A DNA stretch of 64,000 nt from Daucus carota subsp. sativus (GCF_001625215.2 NC_030385.2:32327598-32391597); one strand, 5' to 3'; shown: positions 35,821 to 48,127, counted from the stretch's first letter. Notes: a model not told the origin generated them from the letters alone. A program made the numbers and translations.

Positions 35821-36204
35821 ACTTTTATATATAATTCATCGGGGCTTCTTCTACGATAAATCTAGAGATGTGACTATTATCGAATCCAGATTCATATATA
35901 TTTCACGTAGTCATGTCATGAATTTTTATGATTTATTGAGAGATTATAAAATTTGGTTTTTTGTATCTTGAAATATAATAATCCCTTGTATGGTATTGTA
36001 ATTGTCACTGTTTTGAAATAAAGTATTTTTAGTTACTTAATTTTGTTACCCACACCCACTTCATCACCAAATTATATTATCTAATAAAATAATTTTTCTT
36101 TGACCACATGTATATATATATACTTAACATATTATCAATGAGAAGTTTCAGTTAAAATATGAGATAATAGAATCTATTTGATGTAACAAAGAGTTATCAT
36201 ATTA

Positions 36205-36354
36205 CCCCTCTGTCCCCCACTATCTCAAATCTACTAAATATTGATAGGTCCCACCACTTTACCAACTTTTCATCTAACTTTACTCATTTTTCATACATTA
36301 TCTTGGTCTCCGTGTCCCCCCTCCAATGTAAACAATTAAAGGGGACGGAGGGAG
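36205..36354. mobile_element. Stowaway-like MITE
   Basis: The 150-bp element has ends CCCCTCTGTCCCCCAC and GGGGACGGAGGGAG and is flanked by TA (36203-36204 and 36355-36356). Confidence 0.8.
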
Positions 36355-36479
36355 TATCTTTTCGTAACGGTAGTTGATCTTTTTCTTGGATCAAATATAT
36401 TTTAATGGAAAACAAGTGTATTAGTATAAGATTGTTTTTTAGACGGAGTTCAATTATATTTTGGCCTCCTAACTTTTGA

Positions 36480-36588
36480 ACAAAAGAAATCTCATTCTTC
36501 GAATATTATACTACAATACAATTTAATATATAAAACTAAATCTCATTCTTCGAATATTATACTATAATACAATTTAATATATAAAACT
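36480..36588. repeat. tandem duplication of about 54 bp
   Basis: The unit containing TCTCATTCTTCGAATATTAT occurs twice in direct succession with one visible base difference (ACTACAATAC versus ACTATAATAC). Confidence 0.85.
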
Positions 36589-37473
36589 ATTCTGCCAAGA
36601 AAATAAATAAATAAAAATTAGTTATTCCATAGTTCGCAAAATAGGAAAGTCGAGTAGCGGCAAATCTTGTCTCTTTCTCTTTTTAATAATAGGAGAAACT
36701 GGTCCTTCTCACAAAATAATTTCCTTACAATCATTTCCTCACACTTCTCTTTGTGTAATGGGGTCGTTTGAGTTCTTTTACATCTAAAAACTTATGAAAA
36801 ATGATTAAAAGATCTCACATTTTCCCATTTTTTTTCTACTTCCCACTACTTTTACTCTATAATTTCTTTTTTATATATTAAAATCAATGAGTCTCGTCAC
36901 TTCACCCATTTTTCATTTTTTTTAACTAGTTTATATTCCTTCCATTTCTTAATACTTTTCATATTTGTCTTTATCACGTTTGCTAACACACACTTTTAAT
37001 CAAATATCTTTAATTTCATATTAGTATTAAATATAAGAACTTATGAAAACAATAAGATCACTGTATTTAGTCTTATATATTGGTCGTAAATTAGTAATTT
37101 ATTAACAATCCCGACACGTCAAACGAGTTAAACCTTTAGCTATGGAGAGAGCACAAATTTCTTAACCTAGATGGCCGGGACGGATGAGTAGTTCCTTGAT
37201 GTTGGTTGGATTTAAGAAAATTATATTATTATTATTCTAAATTAATTTATAACTTAAATATATTTTGATCAAAAATTATAAATTATATTTATAATTTCAT
37301 ATAAATATCGAAAAATGAAAATGTTATCGTAATATGACAGGGTCAGTGCTTATCTGAAGTGTGGAGTCAGCAATTTTGGATAGTTGTTTCTCATGGGCCC
37401 CATAGCTCGCCGCCCTACACGCACGACTCAACTAACTCGTGAGATATCATCTTCATCGCATTTTCATTTTTTA

Positions 37474-38216
37474 GAGCAAATCCAATACTAGATGTTAGAG
37501 CAAGTCCAATGCTAGATGCTTATATATCTATTGCTATTGCTATAATAAGCATCAAAAAATGTTTTTTGGTGCTAAAATAAAACTTGCACTCCAATGCTAA
37601 GTTCTATAACTAGTTTCAAATTTAACCAACTCATCAATTTTTACCCAACTTCTATATAGAACCAACTCATTAACTTTTACCTAACTCATTAACTAGTTTC
37701 CAATTTCTAGTTATTGATGATGTGGCAACATGGATGGATCCATCCTTGGTTTCAAATATAGAACCAAGGATGCATCTAAGCATGGATGCATCCAAATATA
37801 ACACTTCTTTGGAGTTGAGTTTTTTTACTTTTGATGCTATAATATAGCAATAGAACCAAGTATAGCATTGCATTGGAGTTGCTCTTATATATCTATTGCT
37901 ATTGCTATAATATAGAATCAAAAAGTGTTTTTTGGTGCTAAAATAAAACTTGCACTCTAATGCTAAGTTCTATAATTAGTTTCAAACTTGCACCAAAAAG
38001 TGTTTTTTAGTTCTAAAATAAAACTTGCACTCCAATTTCTAGTTATCGATGATGTGTCAACATGGATGGATCCATCCTTGGTTTCAAATATAGAACCAAG
38101 GATGCATCTATGCATGGATGTATCCAAATATAGCACCCTTTTGAAATTGAGTTTTTTTACTTTTGATGCTATAATATAGCAATAGAACCAAGTATTGCAT
38201 TGCATTGGAGTTGCTC
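37474..38216. mobile_element. Tourist-like MITE cluster (one full copy, one truncated copy, one end fragment)
   Basis: A full 387-bp copy (37498-37884) begins GAGCAAGTCCAATGC, ends GCATTGGAGTTGCTC and is flanked by TTA on both sides, as in PIF/Harbinger MITEs. A second copy (37888-38216) follows directly, lacks the left terminal repeat and again ends at TTGCTC-TTA. A left-end fragment (GAGCAAATCCAATACTAGAT, 37474-37494) precedes the full copy, separated by TTA. The cluster lies about 350 bp upstream of the second sorbitol dehydrogenase. Confidence 0.8.
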
Positions 38217-38478
38217 TTATAGTGTACATGATGTACATCACATATATTTTATGAAGTCAAAAGTTTTAAATTAAATAAATTTATAAAAATATGCATTTAT
38301 ATTTTTCATATTCTAATTTTTGTATTTGTTGCCCAAACGACATCAATAAAGTGATTACCAGTCCTGCACTGTGATTTTCATCTCTGTTCTGGCACCAACA
38401 TTAAAAAGATAAATGTCGTATTCACCAGAAGTGTACTGTAATGTCTTATCTAAACACCGTAAATAAAAGTGTACAACC

Positions 38479-38486
38479 CCTATAAA
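38479..38486 (+). promoter_or_regulatory. TATA box of sorbitol dehydrogenase 2
   Basis: CTATAAATT lies about 75 bp upstream of the ATG at 38560, consistent with a short 5' leader. Confidence 0.55.
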
Positions 38487-38559
38487 TTGTATCCCGGATA
38501 AATTTATCGAACTATAGAGATATATACACAAAAAGCTCCAGAAAACACAGAACAAAAAG

Positions 38560-40503
38560 ATGGGAAAAGGAGGAAATGACCGTTCTGGTTCTGGTGAACA
38601 GGAGAACATGGCTGCTTGGCTTCTTGGTATTGATACTCTTAAGATTCAACCCTTTAAGCTCCCTGCTCTTGGTTAGTTTCTCTCATCTTTTGTTTTTTGA
38701 TCTATTTTGTTGATTTTATTTAGTTTATTTTAGTTACCTTTTGACTGTACAGGGCCTCATGATGCTAGAATTAGAATGAAATCTGTTGGTATATGTGGGA
38801 GTGATGTTCATTACCTCAAGGTATTTTAATTTTACTTGAAGGGCTGTTGATTTAATATAGGATATTGATTCATCAAGATTCTATAGATTATTAAGAATTT
38901 GTGAAAGCCTGAAAAAGTTGAATTAGATAAGACCCTGAAGTGCTTGTTTATGTTTTGATGATAATTTGAACTTATTTTGCACCATTTCAGGAAATGAAAT
39001 GTGCAGATTTTATTGTGAAAGAGCCCATGGTAATTGGTCATGAGTGTGCTGGTGTCGTTGAGGAAGTTGGAAGTGAGGTGAAGGATCTGGTGCCTGGTGA
39101 TCGTGTGGCACTTGAACCTGGAATTAGTTGTTGGAGATGTAACCAATGCAAGCAAGGCAGTTACAATTTGTGCCCTGAGATGAAGTTCTTCGCTACACCC
39201 CCAGTTCATGGTTCTCTTGCGAACCAGGTAGTGTTCATGGTTTTATTCTTTGATTGGTTTATCTACCTTCCTGTTTAAACGCAAAAATGGTCAAAAATTA
39301 TGCGAACATTGTGCAAAAATCCTGTCCATTATGTTGAGACATGACTCGCTTCATAGCAACCTTTTTGTCCTATTACAGGTGATACATCCTGCAGATTTAT
39401 GTTTCAAACTCCCTGATAATGTGAGTTTGGATGAAGGGGCAATGTGTGAGCCTTTAAGTGTTGGTGTGCACGCTTGTCGCCGAGCCAACATTGGGCCTGA
39501 AACAAACGTATTAATAATGGGAGCAGGACCTATTGGCCTAGTAGCAATGCTTGCAGCACGTGCTTTTGGTGCCCCTCGGATCATGCTTGTTGACGTAGAT
39601 GAGTATCGTCTATCTGTTGCGAAGGAGCTAGGTGCCGATTCAGTTGTAAAAGTATCAACTGATATTCAGGTTTCTGTTTCCATCTTTAAAAGATATTATC
39701 CAGATATATAACTTTACAATTTACATTTGAAATAAGCTTTTCTCTAAGAGAATTTGCATATAATCTTTTACAAGGGTTAAATTTTAGAACAAGGGTGCAA
39801 ACATTTAACTTTGTGTGATAAAAACTTTATTTTTCTGTAAGAGGCGTCCTCATCAGTCCCTGCTTACAGACCACATGTTCTATTTAGATTTTTGTGATTG
39901 CTTTCCTCAGTACAAGGTTGCAAGTTTTTTGCAGGATCTCGACAAGGAACTTGAACAGATTCACAAGGTTATGGGGGTCGAAGTTGATGTGACTTTTGAT
40001 TGTGCTGGCTTCACCAAAACAATGTCAACGGCATTACGTGCTACTCGATCAGGAGGAAACGTCTGCCTTGTGGGAATGGGTCATGGTGTGATGAGTGTCC
40101 CACTCACCCCAGCTGCAGCTAGGTATGTCACGGTGTCCTTCTGCTTAACACAGTTGTTGTCATGGCTACATTTAAAATCTTGTTTGACTAATTCCGGAGT
40201 CCAAATTCACTGATTTGTGTAATCGTAGTATATATAAATGAAGCTTCTTTGGCTGCCTTGAATGTGTATCAATGAGATAGTGATCAATCGTTTCTTACAA
40301 ATGGATTCAGGGAAGTTGATGTGTTAGGAGTCTTCCGCTACAAGAACACATGGCCTCTGTGCCTTGAGTTCCTTCAAAGTGGTAAAATCGACGTGAAGCC
40401 TCTTATAACCCACAAATACGGATTCTCTCAAAAAGAAATTGAAGAAGCCTTTGAGATTAGTGCTCGTGGTGGTAGTGCCATCAAGGTCATGTTCAACTTG
40501 TAG
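38560..40503 (+). CDS. SDH: NAD-dependent sorbitol (L-iditol) dehydrogenase, paralogue 2
   Basis: Six exons: 38560-38671, 38753-38820, 38991-39227, 39379-39669, 39935-40122 and 40311-40503, giving 362 residues. The catalytic zinc residues appear in [10 protein letters not shown] and [12 protein letters not shown]. The structural zinc cluster is [15 protein letters not shown], the nucleotide fold MGAGPIGLV, and LVDVDEYRL carries the NAD-selecting Asp. The product should be a cytosolic, tetrameric polyol dehydrogenase of the medium-chain family. The N-terminus ([20 protein letters not shown]) is shorter than that of paralogue 1. Exon 5 has two usable acceptors 24 nt apart and in the same frame (starts 39911 or 39935), so an eight-residue longer form is possible. 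It is divergent from paralogue 1 across 6.3 kb. Confidence 0.95.
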
Positions 40504-40908
40504 GGTTGAAGGGAATCACCATGCCGTCCTCTGTTGTGTTTAAGACAATAATCATCAGACATCCTTTTAGGAAGCTGATTATATGTACCTTGCTACTTTT
40601 CAAAGGACAATGTTTTAGAATGCTACTTCATTTGGTTGTAATTGCAATACAAACTGCAACTGTAATGGAATCTGTTTTCTTTAAGACTAATTATCATTGC
40701 ATAAAATGTTAGTACAGTATATTATCGATTAGCACTAAATCCATCAAGTCAACTAGGGTCAAAATCTGTGAGCCTTTTGTGTTGCTGAGTATGCTCGTCA
40801 CCGTGCTAGCATTAGCCTTGAAACATGAATAGATGTATCCTTTGACAACCTCAGATCCCCAGCAAAAAGCGCAGTTGCTAATGTATTCTTGCTGCTTACT
40901 AATCATTT

Positions 40909-41035
40909 CAACCCCCTCATTGTCAAATTTAAACCTGTGAGTTATAAGTTTCTTTCCTTCACATCAACTTACCGACCCTCCGAAGCTCAAAGCAGAGTGG
41001 CCAAGCAGGTTAATGTGTTCCTATACCAGAATTTA
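40909..41035 (-). pseudogene. sorbitol dehydrogenase exon-6 fragment
   Basis: This short stretch aligns, on the opposite strand to the preceding gene, with the middle of exon 6 of paralogue 1 (30638-30765). Both share AACCCCCTCATTGTCAAATT, then ACCTGTGAGTTAT and GCAGAGTGGCCA. Indels destroy the frame, and no other exons are nearby. It marks a third, decayed copy whose orientation matches paralogue 1. Confidence 0.8.
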
Positions 41036-41699
41036 CCAAGTTTCCGCTGTCTACTCTACGTCATGTCGTCAACCACTCTAAGAATTGCGTGCAATAATGA
41101 ACTTGACAACTAAAGATAACCACTTAGCCCTCTTTTGGTATTCTGTTGCGGACACCAACACAGCAGCTTTTCACAACCTTGAGGTACACTAAATATCCAG
41201 AAACTTGAAGGGCCTACAGGATGAGATCCCGAGATTTGATTGAGATGGGAGTTGCTGGCTTGTCATTCCAAACAAGTTTCTCATATGGTGACAGATATGG
41301 ACCACAAGAATGGTGGAAAGAAGCGCATAAAGGAGAACAAGATTCAAGCCAATGAAAGAGGAAGGCCAGCTCCCACTTGGTTACATGCTTGTGAACTACA
41401 AGAAATTGTAACTTCGTATACACAGAAAATAGACATGTAACAAATGTTATTTTTCCTATATATAAAACTGCAGTACATACTACTCTTATAAAAGCCTATA
41501 GTTGACAACTAAGTATAGGGCACAAACCCTAACTGGCTGGAACAACCTTCAATAAGACAAGGAAAATAGTTATGGCACATTTACATCTTGAGATCAAAAC
41601 TTCAGGCAGGGTTGTCTTATGACTGATCACAGATCTTGCAGCAATAGAAAGAATATTCATCACCAGAAATGACAAATTAAGGCAACCGGATTACCACAC
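41036..41699. other. intergenic, no gene seen
   Basis: The open frames here are short and unsupported. The right end should contain the 3' untranslated region of the ZFWD gene. Confidence 0.4.
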
Positions 41700-43888
41700 T
41701 CATGCAGTCGACGTTGCTTCAGTCAACCACTTCCAGACTCTTACTTCACCAGCTCCGTCACCAGTGAAAAAAAGACCACCTGGACCTATTTGTATGGATC
41801 GAATTTCTTGTTTTGAATATATTCTTCCCCTTTCCGAAAAACTAAATCAAAATAAAACAAAATTTTCAGTTTAATGATAGACAAAGCACATGAATAGAGT
41901 ACTAAGATGTTAAGTATGAACTTACGAGGGCAAGTCATAGACCCGGATTGAGTTATCATTACTGGAGCACATCAATACTGGCTTGGATTCAGCATCGAGC
42001 ATTCCACACAAGGCGAGCAGACCCTGAGGCAAACAGAGATTACAAGATTAATCCTCATTCCAAAGGAAACAAAGTTGATAGGGAAAAAAGAACAGATATG
42101 AAGCATCGTAATTGAATAATGCATTCTAGTACTTGACAACAAAGGGCAGGCATGTAAACAAATTTTGCATCAAAATTAAAATTTTATAGGGAAAAACAGA
42201 AACAATATGGTTATTAAAATTTGACAACAAAACATAATGAACATGAAGGATTTCTACAACTAATGACCTAAGATTCAGAAAAAACCTAAGCAATAACATT
42301 TTGGCAACCGTAACAGAGCTCGGATTGAGGGTCAAATTTAATATCCAAAATTATTATCTCTTCAATTTACATTGCAGTCCAAATCAGACCAAAAAGATAA
42401 GGTGACCCAAAATTTGATAAACTACAAAAATTTTAAAGGTAATATTAAATTGTGCCCAAGACTTTGCAGGCCTATTTTATCCAACAACACGATTACCGTC
42501 TAGCATTACAGGATAATTCCAGAAAAGCTTAACAAATGTATCTTCTACCTTAAGTTTGAAAAGTAGCTATTTACTAAACATAAGCAATAAAATTAGAAGC
42601 ACATATATCATAAGCAGACATAAAAAATATGCTCCATCAAGACATACATGTTCTTCACTGTGTGTGTATGTTACTTCCAAATTTCCACTCTCAGCAGCAA
42701 ACCAAACCTGCATAACATTAGCAAATTAATCAGCAACTAATTCATTGTATTGCACTCTCCCACATTAACTATAAAAAAGGGAAGGCTCAAAACCTTAATT
42801 GTTTTGTCAAGCGAACATGATAAAAGAAACTGATCCCAACAAAGAACAGACATCACAACTGACGAATGTTCTGTCAGAGTTTGCACACATTGCAGAGTTT
42901 CAAGACTCCATACCTAAAAGAATATAAAATATGAGACAAAAAAGTAATAAAAATGTTATTCATTCAGGCCTAGTTATAATATTAGTCAAGAGCTATATTA
43001 CAATTCATACATTACTTAAAAACAAATCTTCGGTTGGAATTTCAGAAATTTTATTATAAAGAAAAAAAATACAAAAACTTACTCTTATAGTCGTGTCCAT
43101 AGAACCTGAATAGACCTTATTAGCACCAACAACGAGTGTGACAACAGCACTACTGTGACCTTTAAGCGATGCAGCTGGCTCAAAGGAGTTCATAGACACA
43201 TTATATTTCCATGCGAATATAGTGCCATCCTGCATCAAGAACGTATTATTTTCCATATGAAAAAGGAGTGCACATCTCACATTAACAATAAACAACCACA
43301 ACCCCACTTTAATAATATTTCAAGAATTAAGATATAGAGTTCTACAAATTAGGATAAATCTTCTTGTACAAGTACCCCTACCAAAATATACTCGTACTAA
43401 CTATACCTGTGCACCGGCGAAGAGTAAATCATTTCCAACAACGAAAGCATACACTTGACCACCAGGTGCATTAAGACTCAAGTCAGTAGCAGTTTGAGCA
43501 TTCCATGCCTACCACATCAACAGGCCCAATTAAGTTTAGAATCAGGCAAATAAATTTCGATCCGAAATAGAAACTAACACAGTCAAGAATAATAAATGGA
43601 TAGTCTTTCACCTCACCTTTACTCCATTTGGTAGACCCACAAATATCCATGGTCCTTCATTTAGCATACAACCAACTTCACCAGCTATATTTGTCACCCC
43701 TGCACACTACGGAAAAGTTGTCTTATTTAAGGAAACTAGAATATGTTTTAATCTTTAAGAAATTAAATTAAACAGATATTCTTGGATGATATAGTTTTTT
43801 GATAATCAATTATAATCCTTGGCTTTCTTGACTTCTACAAGATACCTTAATAAAAAGGACACCCTTACTTCTTCGATATACAATGTTG

Positions 43889-43968
<80 letters not shown>

Positions 43969-45240
43969 CAAAACAAGAATTCTGTAGAAGTTTAACCTTC
44001 TCTCTCATTCAAAGTACTATATGTGCAGTGGATGCCACATCATAGGGTTTATAATAACTGTAGAAGATGAACCACAACCTCATCCTCTTTCGACCCCTTA
44101 GCTTCCTTATCATGAAGATAAGAAGAAAAAACATTGTTCAAATTTAATAGTCAATCAATGTCGCATTTTTTTTACCAACCTGTCCAGATTGGCAGTCCCA
44201 AACTCTGACTGTCTCATCTTTACTCCCTGTATAGAGCTTATCGGACCCGGAAGGCAAAGTTATTCCGCTAATAACCTGTTAAGATAATCCTTAGTTAACA
44301 TAAGTGCCAAATCGATTTCAAGAGCACAAGTGACCTTATAAAATATGAAGAAATTCCCTACATTAATATATATAGACCCGGATAAAAGGGGAAACACTCA
44401 ATTTAATAACCATTCAGTTGCTTTACAATATGTATGCAGCCGGTTCTAGTGCTGTTGAAGAAATCAAAAGATAGTTGATGCATGAAAAATCCACAATTTA
44501 TGAACTAAAACACTATAAAACATTATCTTCCTGCATAACATTAATAAAGTACATACCAGACCATTAAACAAAACCTTATTCTGTCCCCTTGCATAAGGTG
44601 CGATTGTACGACACACCTCACAAATATTTTTCAAGGTCCATACTATTTCTCATATATCACGAGGTCTCATATAATACTATCATACATGTACACACACAAC
44701 TGATTAGTTAGTTGCTTTACACAATATAGTCACAAGTCTGCGAAAGTATTCTACTTCCCTGCGTGTGCGCATTGTAGGGATCAGCAAATAACTACATCTA
44801 TCATTCTTAACATAACAAAGCACTAATGGGACTATGACAATTTCGATTAGCACGAAAGCAAATAACAGAACCTGAAAGAAAATCACCTTTGTGTGGCCTT
44901 GAAGCTGCGTAAGCAACGAAAACGGACCAGTACACCAAGAATGCTTAAACTTACAACCATCACCAAACTTACAATTCCCCTGTATCCAAAAATTACAAAC
45001 ACCGTCCATCTTCTTTGCAGCTCTCCCATGAACTCTCCCCCACTTGTTATTAAAATTAGTGTTTCTCCTTGGAACTTTCGAATGATCATTAGTGAACCCA
45101 GCTGGCCTTTTCGAAGAAGCTGCATTACTATTCGACATTCGATGTTGTTGAGGCTGTGATGATAATTCTGTGTGTAAAAAAGCACATGGGTGTCTACTAC
45201 AATTGCCTGCTCTCCATTGAAAACACACTTTTCGATTCAT
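41700..45240 (-). CDS. ZFWD protein: CCCH zinc fingers plus WD40 repeats
   Basis: Nine exons in phase: 44887-45240, 44180-44275, 43617-43706, 43407-43508, 43083-43229, 42794-42913, 42648-42707, 41926-42023 and 41700-41841, for 402 residues. The start is the first in-frame ATG (MNRKVCFQWRAGNCSRH); the open frame upstream of it has no ATG. Finger 1 is C-X7-C-X4-C-X3-H (CFQWRAGNCSRHPCAFLH). Finger 2 is C-X7-C-X5-C-X3-H (CNFWIQGNCKFGDGCKFKH, about residues 82-100). The rest forms a WD40 propeller, seen as GSKDETVRVWDCQSG, GSMDTTIRVWSLE, SCSLDKTIKVW and SNDNSIRVYDL. The family resembles Arabidopsis ZFWD1-4 and is thought to bind RNA or proteins in the nucleus; the function is poorly known. Confidence 0.92.
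43890..43965. repeat. (TA)n microsatellite in a ZFWD intron
   Basis: About 38 uninterrupted AT dinucleotides lie in the intron between exons 2 and 3, likely to be length-polymorphic. Confidence 0.97.
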
Positions 45241-46346
45241 GTTATTGTTGTTAGCGTTAGGATAGCCCAGCCTTTGAAACACGCCCTTATGCGGGTTTAA
45301 AATATTGCGGGTTTAAGGTATGACGAAGAACCCTAATTTTTATAATGTGTTGCAACACAGTTAGAGAAGATGAGTAGCGTAGGTTATAAGTTGGTCAAAC
45401 ATAAGTCATAACTGAGTTGGTTTGCGTGATACGTCTTTAAAAGAAAATTGTTTTTCCAAAGATTATTTTACTTGCAGTAGAATAAATAGCTCGAATTATA
45501 CCAATATATATGGCCAGTTTGTTTATATTTTTATTTATTTTTAAGCTCATCTTGTATTCAATGTTCTTTTGATCCAATCTTGTTATCCAATGTTTGTTAG
45601 TAACTTTCATCCAATGTTTTGTGGGCACAAAACTTGTGTTAGAATTTTTTTTACCATGTATGTGAAATTTTAGAAAAGAAATATAATTGTATATTTTGTA
45701 AAATAAACTTTCAAAATATCTTACAAAGTTGATAGTATTAAAATTAAAAAAAAAAAAAAACATTTGTGTGTCTTTATTGATTATTACGATTTTCATCCAC
45801 CTTGGAATGTGTTTTTTCTTTGTTAAATGTTTATCCACTTGGAATGTGTTTTTTCATTGTTAAATGTTTGACATTCTGTCGTCTACAGCTTGACTCTGTC
45901 AAATGTCAATGTGATCACAATTTTGAACATATAGAGTACAAATAATGCAAGGCAACTCCATGAATTTTTACATCCTACAACTGTAATTCTTTTGTTATTT
46001 GTAATACCAATCTGTTGTTATTTGTATACCAATCTGGACAATTTATATTCTCATATTACAGATCAATATTTAATTAATGAAGTTTACTGCTAACACAAAA
46101 TGATGTTAATTATAGTAAAGTGAGAATCATTTATCAAAAATATATTCAACATTAAAAGAACAAAAGTTCTACTGATACAAGATGAAAGGAGATGGATTGC
46201 TATAAGGTGTAACAACTAATAAGAAGCTGACAGAAAACTAACTAAAAGAATTGCATTGAAACAATAGGAGATCCATACACCACAAGCATAACACAAACTA
46301 CTGGTGACAAAAAAAACCAGATACTAGGTGACAAATACCATCTCCT
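45241..46346. other. intergenic between ZFWD and the WNK-like gene
   Basis: Both flanking genes are on the minus strand, so this contains the ZFWD promoter and the WNK-like 3' region. A short direct repeat of about 33 bp (GGAATGTGTTTTTTC) lies at 45800-45870. No gene was recognised; the minus-strand frame at 45437-45838 is low complexity. Confidence 0.4.
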
Positions 46347-47792
46347 TTACCTAGACAGAACTGATTTTGAAGGAACAGGCATCCTTCCACTTAACCAACT
46401 CTTCTTGTCATTCTCATGTGCCTCTTCACTCTTCCTCAAGAGATCCCGACAGGACTGCAAGAAGTGCTGATCGTTTTCAGCTGGAGCATTCTCCTCAGAT
46501 GAACGGTTTACTCCTCGATTTGATGATTTCCAGCCACGAACTAGTTGAAAAAGCAATGTATCCATCAACTCTCTGGTGGGGGGAATATCTTCCATCGAGA
46601 GCTCTTCGTTACATGAAACCAACTCCTCAGCCACAGATTCTGCATTATCAATTTTAGGGAAAAACGTATACTCAAATTTGAGCCTCTTGTGCAGTCTTGC
46701 ATCCTTCACGAGTAACACAAACGAAATTGAGTTGTCATCTGCTTTCTCTCCCCTCAATCTCCATTCCTTATTCCCTTTGGATATATAAAACTCTGTAACC
46801 AATACACGATCTCCCTTGGCATTTGTTGACCACGTGCTTTCCCAGGAAACGTTTCCACAACCTGAAGATATCTGACTAGGAGCTTTAGACTTGGGCTGCA
46901 ACAAGTTTGCATCGATGAACTTGGGACACTTGGAAGGCTCTTTCGAATCATCATAGGAAAGGAATGGATGTTTTAAAAGCTCAGTGGCAGACAACCTCTG
47001 AGATGCAGGTGCCAGGCACTTCTCAATAAAGTCCTTTGCTTGCTGATTCTTCACTTTCTCAAGGGCAGCAGGCTTCACACCAGATGCAATCTTCTTATAT
47101 CTCTGTCCCGCATTCGTGCACTCGCTATACGGATACTCACAAGTAAACAACTCCAACATACACATCCCAAAAGCATAGATGTCGACAAGTTGATCACCAG
47201 CACCTTCAAAGACCTCAGGTGCCACAAACTCCGGTACAAACCCTCCAACAGCCTGCTGTGAAATCATCGCAAACCCAAGCCCACCAATCTTAACCTCCCC
47301 ACCATTCCCATTAATGAACAACTCATCACAATTCAAATCACCATGAATCACAGGAGGACTCCGCGAATGCAAATAACACAACCCTTCCAAAATCTGCCTA
47401 GCCCACTTCTTAATCGCCTTCATGTCAACACCCTTATGCTTCATCCTAAACTTCCTCAAACTCCCCGAGCTACACGACTCCGTAATCATATTCACAGTCT
47501 TATTCTCAACATCCACCCAAGAACCCAAATACCTAGCCACATTCCCATGCTTCAACAACCTAATACTCGCCAATTTCTCACGACAAAAACCCGAATTCAA
47601 CACATCATCACTCAAACAAAACTTATTCCAACAAACCTCAGTCCCATCATCCTTATCAAAACCCTTATACACAGCCCTAGAATTCCCAAACCCCAAAACC
47701 TCATCATATCGTATATACCTATTATTCGGAGACTCCTCCACTACACAATCCTCTTCAACATCAAGATCCAATTTTGATTTCACACAAGCCAT
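46347..47792 (-). CDS. WNK-like pseudokinase, intronless
   Basis: A single exon encodes 481 residues from the ATG at 47792 (MACVKSKLDLDVEED). The kinase fold (about 28-279) resembles plant WNKs: EVLGFGNSRAVYKGFD, TEVCWNKF, IHGDLNCDELFINGNGGEVK, PEFVAPEVFEGAGDQLVDIY. The WNK ATP-binding lysine of the glycine-rich loop is Arg39. The HRD-type loop is HGD (150-152), with Glu157 where the metal-binding Asn belongs. The DFG Asp is Gly171 (GGLG). The GTPEF element is FVPEF. An OSR1_C/PF2-like segment follows at about 330-410 (SISFVLLVKD, FEYTFFPKID). Plant WNKs normally have several introns, so this may be an old retrocopy. It probably cannot phosphorylate and would act as a scaffold or regulator. 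The frame is fully open, with no sign of decay. Confidence 0.85.
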   Translation of the reverse strand: MACVKSKLDLDVEEDCVVEESPNNRYIRYDEVLGFGNSRAVYKGFDKDDGTEVCWNKFCLSDDVLNSGFCREKLASIRLLKHGNVARYLGSWVDVENKTVNMITESCSSGSLRKFRMKHKGVDMKAIKKWARQILEGLCYLHSRSPPVIHGDLNCDELFINGNGGEVKIGGLGFAMISQQAVGGFVPEFVAPEVFEGAGDQLVDIYAFGMCMLELFTCEYPYSECTNAGQRYKKIASGVKPAALEKVKNQQAKDFIEKCLAPASQRLSATELLKHPFLSYDDSKEPSKCPKFIDANLLQPKSKAPSQISSGCGNVSWESTWSTNAKGDRVLVTEFYISKGNKEWRLRGEKADDNSISFVLLVKDARLHKRLKFEYTFFPKIDNAESVAEELVSCNEELSMEDIPPTRELMDTLLFQLVRGWKSSNRGVNRSSEENAPAENDQHFLQSCRDLLRKSEEAHENDKKSWLSGRMPVPSKSVLSR

Positions 47793-48127
47793 AAAAACGA
47801 AATCTATCAAACACCCAAATCAAAGAATCAAAAAAAAGAGAGATGAGCTACTCACAAAACAGGCGCTAAAGAACAAAGCGGCGTCGTTCAGAGAATGCTT
47901 CGATGGCAACAAAGAAAGAAACGATGGCACAACGAAAGCGAAATCGACAAGCTTCGAAATTTCTTTGAAGGGCTTTGAAGTAGAGACTAGAATTGCAGTT
48001 GTGCATCTTGATTCATTAATTTTCAAGAAGCTGTTGCTGCTGATCAACAAAGAGATGGATGAATAACAAAGCAAACGAATAACAAACCCTAAAAGAATGA
48101 ACTACTCTAGGCTCCGCAGAGTTGGGT

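Larger units (their letters stand above)
32265..37470. other. AT-rich region between divergent sorbitol dehydrogenases
   Basis: No gene was recognised over 5.2 kb. The sequence is AT-rich and holds a Stowaway MITE, a retroposon footprint and a short tandem duplication, listed separately. Other MITE-like ends occur near 36930-37200. Confidence 0.5.

Noticed and set aside
47343-47777. 144-codon Thr/Pro/Ile-rich plus-strand frame
   Set aside because: Low-complexity shadow of the WNK-like coding strand.
47422-48066. 214-codon plus-strand open frame opposite the WNK-like gene
   Set aside because: It mirrors the pseudokinase codons on the other strand, has biased Thr/Ser/Asn composition and no domain.
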